DNA of 64,000 bases from Methylobacterium sp. (GTDB lineage: Bacteria > Pseudomonadota > Alphaproteobacteria > Rhizobiales > Beijerinckiaceae), in contig PNLY01000004.1 of NCBI GenBank assembly GCA_013823325.1, positions 54,816 to 118,815 of the forward strand, in the 5' to 3' direction. Position numbers and translations under genes: made by a program. Below are positions 41,232 through 49,458 of the stretch, in pieces. Below the pieces are notes generated by a model. It saw only the letters and a list, made by a program, of their open reading frames with translations. It had not been told where the DNA came from and did no database searches. The stretch's first letter is position 1, and each line of letters opens with the position of its first letter.

Positions 41232-42425
41232 ATGACGCAATCGGCCGCACTGGCCTCGCCGATCCTCGGCGAAAACATGGGAATCGCGGCTGCACCCGGC
41301 CTCGAAGAGCTGACGACGCGCCTCGCCATGGCGCGCGGCGTCGAGGAAATCCTCCGGGTTGTCCGCACCTACGCTCGCAAGCTCGTCGGCGCCGACGGCA
41401 TCAGCTTCGTCCTGCGCGAAGGCGACAAGTGCTTCTATGCCGATGAGGACGCGATCGGCCCGCTCTGGAAGGGGCAGCGTTTCCCGCTAGACCGCTGCAT
41501 CTCCGGCTGGGCGATGCTGCATGGCGAGGCTGTCGTCATTGAGAACGTCTACGCCGATGAGCGCATCCCGCACGCCGCCTATCGGCCGACCTTCGTGCAG
41601 AGCCTCGTCATGGTACCCGTGCATGCCGACGATCCCGTCGCCGCGATCGGCGCCTATTGGGCGCGCCCGCACAAGCCGTCCGACGAAAGCGTCGAGATGC
41701 TCAAGCGCATCGCCAACAGCGCCGCGGTGGCGATGACCAATGTCGCGCTGTTCTCGTCGCTGAATGCCGCGCGCGAGGAGGCGGTGCGCGCCAAGGATGC
41801 GCTGATCCTCGCCATGGCCGCGCTCGCCGACACCCGCGACAACGAGACTGGCGACCATATCCGCCGCACCCAGCACTATGTCCGCGCGCTGGCCGAGGCG
41901 GCGCGTCGGCACGGTCTCTACCAGCCCGAGCTCGACGCCGGGCTGATCGAGCTCATGTACAAGTCGGCGCCGCTGCACGATATCGGCAAGGTCGGCATTT
42001 CCGACGCCATCCTGCGCAAGCCCGGCAGGCTCGACGCCGAGGAATTCGCGATCATGCGCACCCACGCCAGGCTGGGGCGCGACGCCATCGCCAACGCCGA
42101 ACGCTATTTCGGCGGCACGACGAGCTTCCTGACCATCGCCAAGGAGATGGCCTATTCCCACCATGAGCGCTGGGACGGCAAGGGCTATCCGGAGGGCCTC
42201 GCCGGCGAGGCCATCCCGCTTTGTGGGCGGATCATGGCGATCGCCGATGTCTACGATGCCCTGGTGTCGGACCGCGTCTACAAGGCCGCGATCCCGCATG
42301 CCGAGGCGGTGAAGGTGATCGAAGCCGAGCGCGGCCGCCATTTCGACCCAGCGCTGGTCGACGTCTTCCTCGAGATCGGCTCGGTTTTCCAGGAGATCAA
42401 CAACCAGTTCAACAGCTCAGCCTGA
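41232..42425 (+). CDS. GAF-HD-GYP cyclic-di-GMP phosphodiesterase-type protein
   Basis: A 397-residue protein without membrane helices. The start is taken at the ATG 41232. A GAF sensor domain (about 25-180) contains the pattern GADGISFVLREGDKCFYA. A short linker helix leads to an HD-GYP domain (about 190-390). The catalytic HD is in LHDIGKVGI (H249, D250), a second ligand histidine in GDHIRRTQHYV, and HHERWDGKGYP at 310-320 is the GYP loop. Such proteins hydrolyse cyclic di-GMP in response to a ligand or redox signal sensed by GAF. It stands alone between two operons. A weak promoter (TTGAAA, 18 bases, TTTTAA) lies at 41129-41158. Confidence 0.9.
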   Translation: MTQSAALASPILGENMGIAAAPGLEELTTRLAMARGVEEILRVVRTYARKLVGADGISFVLREGDKCFYADEDAIGPLWKGQRFPLDRCISGWAMLHGEAVVIENVYADERIPHAAYRPTFVQSLVMVPVHADDPVAAIGAYWARPHKPSDESVEMLKRIANSAAVAMTNVALFSSLNAAREEAVRAKDALILAMAALADTRDNETGDHIRRTQHYVRALAEAARRHGLYQPELDAGLIELMYKSAPLHDIGKVGISDAILRKPGRLDAEEFAIMRTHARLGRDAIANAERYFGGTTSFLTIAKEMAYSHHERWDGKGYPEGLAGEAIPLCGRIMAIADVYDALVSDRVYKAAIPHAEAVKVIEAERGRHFDPALVDVFLEIGSVFQEINNQFNSSA

Positions 42426-42495
42426 ACTCTCCAGCATCGTGCTTGATCCGCAGACGCGGCAAGCACCTGTGGGTATGCATGATGGCGTTCGGCAT

Positions 42496-42523
42496 TTGAC
42501 AGGCGACAACGCCCGGCTACATT
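42496..42523 (+). promoter_or_regulatory. Promoter of the isomerase/Gfo-Idh-MocA/SBP-like operon
   Basis: TTGACA (42496-42501), 16-base spacer, TACATT (42518-42523). The -35 is perfect, the -10 matches four of six. The LacI-type operator begins two bases downstream. Confidence 0.65.
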
Positions 42524-42525
42524 CT

Positions 42526-42539
42526 TGCAATCGATTACA
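42526..42539. promoter_or_regulatory. LacI-family operator of unlinked regulator
   Basis: TGCAATCGATTACA fits the LacI-family consensus TGnAAnCGnTTnCA exactly, with one asymmetric pair. It covers the expected transcription start of the operon at 42599. It differs from the operator at 28279-28294, so another LacI-family repressor, not encoded next to it, is expected to bind here. Confidence 0.7.
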
Positions 42540-42598
42540 TCGCCGGTCGGGCGGCGATTGCGAGCTCCGGCAAGGAGCCGCGTTGTCGGGAGGCCGCG

Positions 42599-43654
42599 AT
42601 GAAGACCATGAAGGGCCCTGGCCTTTTCCTCGCCCAGTTCGCCGGCGATGCGGCGCCGTTCAACTCGCTCGACGCCATCGGCCCCTGGGCCGCTTCGCTC
42701 GGCTACAAGGGCGTCCAGATCCCGAGCTGGGACGCCCGCCTGTTCGATCTCGCCAAGGCCGCCGAATCCGACGCCTATTGCGACGAGGTCAAGGGCACCC
42801 TCGCCCAATACGGTCTGGCGATCACCGAGCTATCGACCCATCTCCAGGGCCAGCTCGTCGCCGTCCATCCCGCCTTCGACGAGGCCTTCGACGGCTTCAC
42901 CGTGCCAGCGGTGCGCGGCAATCCGAAGGCGCGGCAGGAATGGGCAGTCGAGCAGATGAAGCTCGGCGCGAAGGCCTCGCGCCGCCTCGGCCTTTCCGCC
43001 AATGTCAGCTTCACCGGCGCGCTCGCCTGGCCCTTCGTCTATCCCTGGCCGCAGCGCCCGGCCGGGCTGGTCGAGACCGCCTTCGCGGAACTCGGCAAGC
43101 GCTGGCGCCCGATCCTCGACGCCTATGACGAGGCCGGTGTCGACCTCTGCTACGAGATCCATCCCGGCGAGGACGTCCATGACGGGGCGACCTTCGAGCG
43201 CTTCGTCGATGCGGTCGGCGGCCACCGCAGAGCCTGCATCAACTATGACCCCAGCCATTTCCTGCTGCAGCAGCTCGATTATCTCGCCTTCATCGACCTC
43301 TACCATGAGCGCATCAAGGCCTTCCATGTGAAGGATGCCGAGTTCAACCCGAACGGGCGTGTCGGTGTCTATGGCGGCTACGAGCCCTGGATCGACCGCG
43401 CCGGCCGCTTCCGCTCGCTCGGCGACGGCCAGGTCGATTTCGGCGGCATCTTCTCCAAGCTCGCGCAATACGACTACGACTCCTGGGCCGTGCTCGAATG
43501 GGAATGCGCGCTGAAACATCCTGAGGACGGCGCGCGCGAAGGTGCGGAGTTCATCGCCGCCCATATCATCCGGGTGACCGAGCGGGCCTTCGACGATTTT
43601 GCCGCCGGCGGCACCGACGAGGCGGCGAACCGGCGCATGCTCGGTCTCGGCTGA
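42599..43654 (+). CDS. Sugar phosphate isomerase/epimerase-family TIM-barrel protein
   Basis: A 351-residue xylose-isomerase-like TIM barrel. GGGAGG precedes the ATG. Probable metal ligands and general acids are in LCYEIHPGEDVHDG, CINYDPSHF, FHVKDAEFN and VLEWECALKHPEDG, the Glu/Asp/His/Glu set of this fold. It is first in an operon with a Gfo/Idh/MocA dehydrogenase 11 bp downstream. This pair is common in degradation of inositols and oxidised sugars (dehydrogenase makes a keto-sugar, isomerase rearranges it). Control by a LacI-family repressor is indicated by the operator at 42526-42539. Confidence 0.88.
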   Translation: MKTMKGPGLFLAQFAGDAAPFNSLDAIGPWAASLGYKGVQIPSWDARLFDLAKAAESDAYCDEVKGTLAQYGLAITELSTHLQGQLVAVHPAFDEAFDGFTVPAVRGNPKARQEWAVEQMKLGAKASRRLGLSANVSFTGALAWPFVYPWPQRPAGLVETAFAELGKRWRPILDAYDEAGVDLCYEIHPGEDVHDGATFERFVDAVGGHRRACINYDPSHFLLQQLDYLAFIDLYHERIKAFHVKDAEFNPNGRVGVYGGYEPWIDRAGRFRSLGDGQVDFGGIFSKLAQYDYDSWAVLEWECALKHPEDGAREGAEFIAAHIIRVTERAFDDFAAGGTDEAANRRMLGLG

Positions 43655-43665
43655 AGGGGATAACC

Positions 43666-44841
43666 ATGGCGATCGAAGGCTCGACGACGCAAAAGCTCAA
43701 CCGTCGCCTTCGCCTCGGCATGGTCGGCGGCGGGCGCGGCGCCTTCATCGGCGCGGTGCATCGCATCGCTGCAAGGCTCGACGATCGCTGGCAGCTCGTC
43801 GCCGGCGCTCTCTCCTCCGATCCGGAGCGCGGGCGCCTCTCCGGCGAGGACCTGCTGCTCGACCCCACCCGCCTCTATGCCGATGCCACCGAGATGGCGA
43901 AGCGCGAGAAACGCCGAAAGGATGGCATCGATGCGGTCGCGATCGTCACGCCGAACCATGCCCATGCGCCGGCGGCAAAAGCCTTCCTCAAGGCCGGCAT
44001 CCATGTGATCTGCGACAAGCCGCTGACGACGAGCCTGCGCGAGGCGGAAACGCTCGCAAAATTGGCCAAGGACACCGGCCTGATCTTCGCGGTCACGCAC
44101 AACTACACCGGCTACCCGCTGGTCCGGCAGGCGCGCGCCATGGTCGCCGAGGGCGTGATCGGCAAGCTGCGCGTCGTCCAGGTCGAGTATGCGCAGGACT
44201 GGCTCGCCACCAGGCTCGAGGAGAGCGGGCAGAAGCAGGCGGAATGGCGCACCGATCCGGCGAGGTCAGGCCCGGCCGGGTCGATCGGCGATATCGGCAG
44301 CCATGCCTTCAACCTCGCCGAGTTCATCGCGAACGACGAGGTCGAGGCGCTCGCGGCCGAAGCCCATGTCTTCGTCGAGGGCCGCCGGCTCGACGACAAC
44401 GCCCATATGCTGCTGCGTTTCAGGGGCGGGGCGCGCGGCATGCTCTGGTGCAGCCAGGTCGCGGCCGGCCAGGAGAACGGCCTGCGCATCCGCCTCTATG
44501 GCGAAAAGGGCGGGCTCGAATGGCAGCAGGAGAATCCGAACCTGCTGATCAATTCGCCGCTCGGCGAGCCGCCGCGGCTGATCCGGCGCAATGGTGCGGG
44601 TACCTATCCCGTTGCCAACGCCGCCTCGCGCATCCCCGCCGGCCATCCCGAGGGCTATCTCGAAGGCTTCGCCCAGCTCTACGCCGATATCGCCGAGCAG
44701 ATCGCGGCCCGGATCGAGGGGCGCGAGCCCGCCCCGTTCTCGACGCTGGTGCCGACCGTCGCCGATGGCGTCCGCGGCGTCCGCTTCATCGAGGCGGCCG
44801 TGCGCTCCTCGGCCAGGGGTGCGCGCTGGCTGGAACTCTGA
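43666..44841 (+). CDS. Gfo/Idh/MocA-family oxidoreductase
   Basis: A 391-residue NAD(P)-dependent dehydrogenase. The N-terminal Rossmann fold has LGMVGGGRGAFIGAVHRIAA (about 17-36). It is followed by the cofactor/substrate lysine in VICDKPLTTS, which corresponds to the EKP motif with D in place of E. The C-terminal domain contains SIGDIGSHAFNLAEFI with the catalytic-type Asp/His pair. Substrates in the family are inositols, glucose, glucose-fructose and similar polyols. It acts with the isomerase encoded 11 bp upstream. Confidence 0.9.
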   Translation: MAIEGSTTQKLNRRLRLGMVGGGRGAFIGAVHRIAARLDDRWQLVAGALSSDPERGRLSGEDLLLDPTRLYADATEMAKREKRRKDGIDAVAIVTPNHAHAPAAKAFLKAGIHVICDKPLTTSLREAETLAKLAKDTGLIFAVTHNYTGYPLVRQARAMVAEGVIGKLRVVQVEYAQDWLATRLEESGQKQAEWRTDPARSGPAGSIGDIGSHAFNLAEFIANDEVEALAAEAHVFVEGRRLDDNAHMLLRFRGGARGMLWCSQVAAGQENGLRIRLYGEKGGLEWQQENPNLLINSPLGEPPRLIRRNGAGTYPVANAASRIPAGHPEGYLEGFAQLYADIAEQIAARIEGREPAPFSTLVPTVADGVRGVRFIEAAVRSSARGARWLEL

Positions 44842-44914
44842 CGATCTCGATCCCGCTTGTCCTCTCCACCAGCTGCACGGCATAAGCAGCGCCGACGACA
44901 GGGAGGACGACGCC

Positions 44915-45661
44915 ATGGAATTCCGCCCCGATATCGGCCAGCTCTCGCCGACCGTGCGCGAGCATCTGGCGCCGGCCAACCTGCTGCGCGCCGGCATCAA
45001 CCTCTCGAACTTCCTGCTGGTCTCCAGCCGCGGCCCCCAAGGCGAGCCGCAGGGCGTCTCGCCCGACATGGCTCGTGCGCTCGCCGACCTGCTCGGCACC
45101 AGCCTGCGTTATGTCCCTTACGAGAATCCTGGCCTGCTCGCCGACGCCGCGCCTTGCGACGAATGGGATGTCGGGCTGATCGGTGCCGAGCCGCAGCGGG
45201 CCGAGACGATCAGCTTCACGCCGGCTTATGCCGAGATCGAGGCGACCTATCTGGTCAGAGAGACCTCGCCGCTGCGCGAGATCACCGATGTCGATGCCGA
45301 GGGCGTGCGCATCGCCGTCAGCGGCCGCGCCGCCTATGGGCTCTGGCTCGACCGCAATATCCGAAAGGCTGAGCTCGTCCGCTCCGGCACGCTCAACGAT
45401 TCCGCAAATGACTTCGTCGCCAAGGAGTTGGACGCGCTGGCCGGCCTGCGTCCCCGCCTGCTCAAGGATGTTCAGGCGATCCCCGGCACGCGCATCCTCG
45501 ACGGCTATTTCATGACCGTGCAGCAGGCGATCGGCGTGCCCAAGGCCAAGGCCGAAGCGGCAGATTACCTGGCGAAATTCGTCGCTGCGGCGAAGGAGAC
45601 GGGCTTCGTCGCAGCGCTGATCGCCAAGCACGGCGTGCAGGGGCTGAGCGTCGCGCGTTGA
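44915..45661 (+). CDS. Amino-acid-type periplasmic-binding-protein fold protein lacking a signal peptide
   Basis: A 248-residue protein of the bacterial solute-binding family 3 fold (LLRAGINLSNFLLVSSRG, GVSPDMARALADLLG, DVGLIGAEPQRAETISFTPAY). The ATG at 44915 has GGGAGG 9 bases upstream. The N-terminus (MEFRPDIGQLSPTV) is hydrophilic with no export signal, and no upstream in-frame extension restores one. It is therefore either cytoplasmic, a ligand-binding or enzyme-like relative, or has lost its signal. No permease or ATPase genes accompany it. It follows the Gfo/Idh/MocA gene by 73 bp. Confidence 0.8.
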   Translation: MEFRPDIGQLSPTVREHLAPANLLRAGINLSNFLLVSSRGPQGEPQGVSPDMARALADLLGTSLRYVPYENPGLLADAAPCDEWDVGLIGAEPQRAETISFTPAYAEIEATYLVRETSPLREITDVDAEGVRIAVSGRAAYGLWLDRNIRKAELVRSGTLNDSANDFVAKELDALAGLRPRLLKDVQAIPGTRILDGYFMTVQQAIGVPKAKAEAADYLAKFVAAAKETGFVAALIAKHGVQGLSVAR

Positions 45662-45665
45662 TCAG

Positions 45666-45761
45666 CCGTCATTCTCGGGCGAAGCGAAGCGCGGACCCGA
45701 GAATCTCATGACGAGAAGGCACTGGTTTCCGAGATGCTCGGGTCAAGCCCGAGCATGACGG
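45666..45761. repeat. Intergenic palindromic repeat, family B, copy 2 (inverted)
   Basis: It reads CCGTCATTCTCGGGCGAAGC at the left and ends in CTCGGGTCAAGCCCGAGCATGACG. This is the reverse-complement orientation of the copies at 31530-31635 and 47776-47885. It lies between convergent 3' ends. Confidence 0.8.
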
Positions 45762-45767
45762 GGGTGG

Positions 45768-46706
45768 TCATGTCCCATCCGTTCCGGCACCGCAGACCAG
45801 CGCGCAGACCTTGCTGCCGGGCGCAGGCACGAAGCGCTTCGCCTGCAGCGCAGCGACCGCCGCAGCGCCCGAGAGATCGGCGGCGATGCCGAACTCGAAC
45901 CAGAGCGATTGCGCCGCCCCCTCCATCTCGTCGTCGCTGACCAGCACGATCTCGTCGACATTGCGCGCGACCGCATCAAAGATCGCCTGGTCGGTGCGCC
46001 GGCACGACATGGTCGCAACCCGCGTTTCCAGTCTGTCGAGCGTGACCAGCCTGCCGGCTTCGAGACAGGCATGCAGCGTCGGCGAGCCATAGGGCTCGAT
46101 GCCGATGATCCGGGTCTGCGGCCTGAGCGCCTTCACCGCCGTCGACAGCCCGGTGATCAGCCCGCCGCCGCCGATCGCGACGAGGATGACGTCGACATCG
46201 GGGATCTCGTCGAGAATGTCGAGGCCGAGCGTACCCTGGCCGGCGACCACCACGGGATCGCTGAACGGATGGGCGTAGGTCGCACCGGTCTCCCTGGCAT
46301 AGGCGAGCGCCGCGGCATTGGCGTCGTCCCAGATCGCCCCGACGATCTCGACCTCGGCACCCCAGCGCTTGAGCTTGGCGACCTTGTCGGCGACGACATT
46401 GGACGGCAGGAAGATTTTGGCCCTGGCGCCGAGCACATGGGCCGAGCGGGCGATGGCGAGCCCGTGATTGCCGCCGGACGCGGTGACCACACCGCGCGCC
46501 AATTCCTCCGCAGAGAGCGTCAGCAGCCGGTTCATCGCGCCGCGCGCCTTGAACGAGCCCGCCGCTTGCAGCAATTCGAGCTTCAGCGTCACCGTGCCGC
46601 CGAAATCCTCGCGCGAGCTGAGCTGGCCATAGGGTAGGATCGGCGTCTTGCGGACATGCGGCGCGATCCGCCAGCGTGCCGCGCGGATGTCGTCGAGACC
46701 GATCAC
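45768..46706 (-). CDS. PLP-dependent threonine/serine dehydratase-family enzyme
   Basis: A 312-residue fold-type II PLP enzyme. The Schiff-base lysine is K53 in AGSFKARGAM. TASGGNHGLAIA binds the substrate carboxylate and AIGGGGLITGLS is the phosphate-binding glycine loop. It is short and lacks the ACT regulatory domain, as in catabolic dehydratases, serine racemases, hydroxyaspartate dehydratases and EutB. The GTG start overlaps the stop of the deacylase gene (GTGA). It is the last gene of the leftward amino-acid importer operon and would deaminate the product released by the deacylase. Confidence 0.88.
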   Translation of the reverse strand: MIGLDDIRAARWRIAPHVRKTPILPYGQLSSREDFGGTVTLKLELLQAAGSFKARGAMNRLLTLSAEELARGVVTASGGNHGLAIARSAHVLGARAKIFLPSNVVADKVAKLKRWGAEVEIVGAIWDDANAAALAYARETGATYAHPFSDPVVVAGQGTLGLDILDEIPDVDVILVAIGGGGLITGLSTAVKALRPQTRIIGIEPYGSPTLHACLEAGRLVTLDRLETRVATMSCRRTDQAIFDAVARNVDEIVLVSDDEMEGAAQSLWFEFGIAADLSGAAAVAALQAKRFVPAPGSKVCALVCGAGTDGT

Positions 46707-47743
46707 GACAGCACCCCGCGATAGGGCGCCGCCACGATCAGGCAGCAATTGCCCGGTCTGACGCGGCCCGGCTGGCGTCGCCCGTAGAGAATGCCGTCGG
46801 CGGCGTAGTGCAGCGTCTCCGGCGGGCGCGTCGGATCCCAGGTGCAATGGATCTTGCCCGCCGGCTGTCCGGCGCTGACCTTTTCGCCATTGGCATGGAA
46901 GGGCTCGAAGATGCCATCCGCCGTGGCGTAGACGTAAGCGGCGGTACCCGGGAGTTCGAGCACCTGCCCGTCGCCGCGGCGTGGCTCCGGCTTGTCACGC
47001 CTGACGATGCCGAGATGATCGAGCACATTGGCGACGCCGCGCCGACAGATTCTCAGGGCATCCAGCGAGACCGTGCCGGCGCCCGCCATCTCGGTACCGA
47101 CCGTCACCAGCCCCTGCCGGCAGGCGGTCGCGGTGGCGGTGCGCGGTTCGCCGAGATTGGAGATCACCACCGTCATCGGCGCATCGAAGGCCTGCACGGC
47201 AGCGACATTGCGCTTGTGCAGCTGCGGATCGTCGCTCGGCTCGACGATCGCGCTCGGGATGATGTCGAGCGAGGAGCCGCCGGAATGCAGGTCGAGGAAG
47301 GCGTCGCCGAGCGGCAGGATATGGTCGCTGACGAAGGCCGATATCTGCTGGGTGATGGTGCCGCGCGGATCGCCCGGGAAGGTGCGGTTGAAATTGAGCC
47401 CGTCGACGCTCGAGGTCCGTTTTCCCGCGATGACGGCATGGACATTGTTCGCCGGCATCAGGATGAGGCGGCCCTGCACGCGGCCGGGGTCGAGATCGCG
47501 GATCAGGTCGCAGATCGCGATCGGCCCTTCATACTCGTCGCCATGATTGCCGCCTTCGAGGATGGCGGTCGGCCCCGAGCCGTTCTTGATGATCGCGACG
47601 GGTATCCGCGTCGCGCCCCAGGCATCGTCATGGGGCGAATGCGGGATCATCAGGAAGCCGACCTGCTTGCCGTCCTTCTCCGGATCGACGGTGAGGAAGG
47701 CGCTGGACGGGCGCGGGGTGGGCTTCTGGCGGGGGCTGGTCAT
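46703..47743 (-). CDS. Succinylglutamate desuccinylase/aspartoacylase-family deacylase (DoeB/EutE-like)
   Basis: A 346-residue zinc carboxypeptidase-fold deacylase. Zinc ligands are H67 and E70 in GGNHGDEYEG and H153 in DLHSGG. NFNRTFPGDPRGT carries the substrate arginine. The stretches DDAWGATRIPVAIIKNG and GPIAICDLIRDLDPGRV resemble DoeB, the N-acetyl-diaminobutyrate deacetylase of ectoine breakdown. The ATG at 47743 is preferred; an upstream frame would read into the palindromic repeat and is artefactual. The DoeA ectoine hydrolase is absent, so the substrate may be another N-acyl amino acid. Confidence 0.85.
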   Translation of the reverse strand: MTSPRQKPTPRPSSAFLTVDPEKDGKQVGFLMIPHSPHDDAWGATRIPVAIIKNGSGPTAILEGGNHGDEYEGPIAICDLIRDLDPGRVQGRLILMPANNVHAVIAGKRTSSVDGLNFNRTFPGDPRGTITQQISAFVSDHILPLGDAFLDLHSGGSSLDIIPSAIVEPSDDPQLHKRNVAAVQAFDAPMTVVISNLGEPRTATATACRQGLVTVGTEMAGAGTVSLDALRICRRGVANVLDHLGIVRRDKPEPRRGDGQVLELPGTAAYVYATADGIFEPFHANGEKVSAGQPAGKIHCTWDPTRPPETLHYAADGILYGRRQPGRVRPGNCCLIVAAPYRGVLS

Positions 47744-47775
47744 GGCGGGGCTCGGATGCGACGGGTCGAGAAGGG

Positions 47776-47885
47776 CCGTCATGCTCGGGCTTGACCCGAG
47801 CATCTCAGGCAAGATGAGGCTCCGACTGGAGCCATCTGGTCACGAGATTCTCGGGTCTGCGCTGCGCTTCGCCCGAGAATGACGG
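47776..47885. repeat. Intergenic palindromic repeat, family B, copy 3
   Basis: The first arm is GCTCGGGCTTGACCCGAGC and the second GATTCTCGGG...CGCCCGAGAATGACGG. The orientation is the same as 31530-31635. It sits within an operon, between the binding-protein stop and the deacylase start, where it could act as mRNA processing or attenuation structure. Confidence 0.85.
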
Positions 47886-47898
47886 CAGTTGTCGTCGC

Positions 47899-48681
47899 TC
47901 ACAGCGTCGGCAGCGGGTCCATCGGCATGTCCAGGTATTTCTTGTGCAGCCGGTCGAGCTCGCCGTTCATCGAGGCGTAGAAGATGAAGCTGTCGAGCCA
48001 GCGCACGAGGTTATGCTGGTCCATCTGCACGCCCATATGCGCCGGGCTGCGCCGGATGACGAACTTGCGCTCGAACTCCTTATTCGGGTTCTGCTTGGCC
48101 AGCGCCTGGGCGACAATCGAGTTGGTCGCGAGCAGATCGGCCTGGCCGGTGATGTAGGCAGCGGCCGCGGTCGCGTCGTCCTCGGTGCGCATCACATTCG
48201 CCTTCGGCGCCGATTCCGTGATGGCGAGTTCCTGCGTCGTGCCCTTGGCGGCGGCGACGCGGTTCGAGCCGAGCGTCTCCGGGCTGGTCACATTGGCCGA
48301 TTTCGCGCCGTAGACGGCGAGGAAGGTGTTGGCATAGGGCGCGGTGAACTGGATCTGCCGGGCGCGCTCCGGCGACAGGCCCATCACCGAGATGACGATG
48401 TCGACCTTGTCGGTGAGCAGGAAGGGAATGCGGTTGGCGCCGGTGATCTGCTGCATCTCCAGCTTCACGCCGAGGCCCTTGGCGACCATCTCGGCCAGCT
48501 CGATGTCGAAGCCGACCGGCTTGCGGTTGGCGTCCTGCGAGCCGAACGGCGGCGCATCGAGCGGCACGCCGATGCGGACCACGCCCTTGGACAGGATGTC
48601 CTGGAGCTTGTCGGCCTTGGCCTCGACCGCACCGAACGCGGCGATCGCCATCGCCGCGAGCCCTGCAAACAGCTTACGCAT
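47899..48681 (-). CDS. Polar amino-acid ABC transporter substrate-binding protein
   Basis: A 260-residue family 3 solute-binding protein. A signal peptide of about 23 residues (LFAGLAAMAIAAFGAVEAKA) precedes LQDILSKGVVRIGVPLDAPP. GFDIELAEMVAKGLGVKLEM and MGLSPERARQIQFTAPY are the canonical ligand-binding patterns. It belongs with the ATPase and two permeases upstream (48727-50751). The ligand should be the compound cleaved by the DoeB-like deacylase downstream. Confidence 0.92.
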   Translation of the reverse strand: MRKLFAGLAAMAIAAFGAVEAKADKLQDILSKGVVRIGVPLDAPPFGSQDANRKPVGFDIELAEMVAKGLGVKLEMQQITGANRIPFLLTDKVDIVISVMGLSPERARQIQFTAPYANTFLAVYGAKSANVTSPETLGSNRVAAAKGTTQELAITESAPKANVMRTEDDATAAAAYITGQADLLATNSIVAQALAKQNPNKEFERKFVIRRSPAHMGVQMDQHNLVRWLDSFIFYASMNGELDRLHKKYLDMPMDPLPTL

Positions 48682-48726
48682 CTTTCTCTCCCCTCGTTGA
48701 CCGCTACTGACGTGATCGTCATTGCC

Positions 48727-49458
48727 TCAGTGCAGGACTGCGCTGAGGAAGGTGGTGAGTTCGGGCGTCTTCGGCTGGGCGAGCACCGCCGCGGCCTGGC
48801 CTTCTTCATGGATGCGGCCCTCGTGCATGAAGACGACACGCGAGCCGAACCTGCGGGCAAAGCCCATTTCGTGGGTGACGAGCATCATGGTCATGCCCTC
48901 CTGCGCCACGGATTCGAGTACTTTCAGCACCTCGCCGGTGAGTTCCGGGTCGAGCGCCGAGGTGACCTCGTCGAACAGCATCAGCTTCGGCCGCATCGCG
49001 AGCGAACGCGCGATCGCGACGCGCTGCTGCTGGCCGCCGGAGAGCTGGGATGGGTAGGCGTCGAGCTTGTCCTCCAGGCCGACGCGGGCCAGCACTTCGC
49101 GCGCGACCTCGCGCGCCTCCTCCGGCCGCTGCTTCTTCACGACGCGCGGGGCGAGCGTGATGTTGTCGCTGACCGAGAGATGCGGGAACAGGTTGAACTG
49201 CTGGAAGACGATGCCGACTTCCTGCCGGAGCTTGCGCAGGTCGGTGGCGGGGTCGTTGACCTTGACGCCGTCGATGCGGATCGTGCCGGCCTGCACCGGC
49301 TCCAGACCGTTGACGCAGCGCAGCAGCGTGCTTTTCCCCGAGCCTGAGCGGCCGATCACGGCGACGACCTCGCCCTTCTCGATATCGAGCGAGACGCCCT
49401 TCAGCACCTGGTTGGCGCCGTAGCTCTTGCTGACGTCATGGATTTCAACGAGCGACAT
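48727..49458 (-). CDS. Polar amino-acid ABC transporter ATP-binding protein
   Basis: A 243-residue ATPase of the GlnQ/HisP type. Walker A is GRSGSGKST (36-44), signature LSGGQQQRVAIARSLA, Walker B LMLFDEVTSALD and H-loop MLVTHEMGFARRF. No extra C-terminal domain is present, as usual for polar amino-acid importers. It overlaps the permease gene upstream by 14 bp. A 45-bp gap separates it from the binding-protein gene. Confidence 0.94.
   Translation of the reverse strand: MSLVEIHDVSKSYGANQVLKGVSLDIEKGEVVAVIGRSGSGKSTLLRCVNGLEPVQAGTIRIDGVKVNDPATDLRKLRQEVGIVFQQFNLFPHLSVSDNITLAPRVVKKQRPEEAREVAREVLARVGLEDKLDAYPSQLSGGQQQRVAIARSLAMRPKLMLFDEVTSALDPELTGEVLKVLESVAQEGMTMMLVTHEMGFARRFGSRVVFMHEGRIHEEGQAAAVLAQPKTPELTTFLSAVLH

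Noticed and set aside
47744-47812. N-terminal extension of the DoeB-like deacylase (peptide like MPEMLGSSPSMT)
   Set aside because: It is encoded by the palindromic repeat, and the same peptide can be read from other copies. It is not part of the conserved protein.
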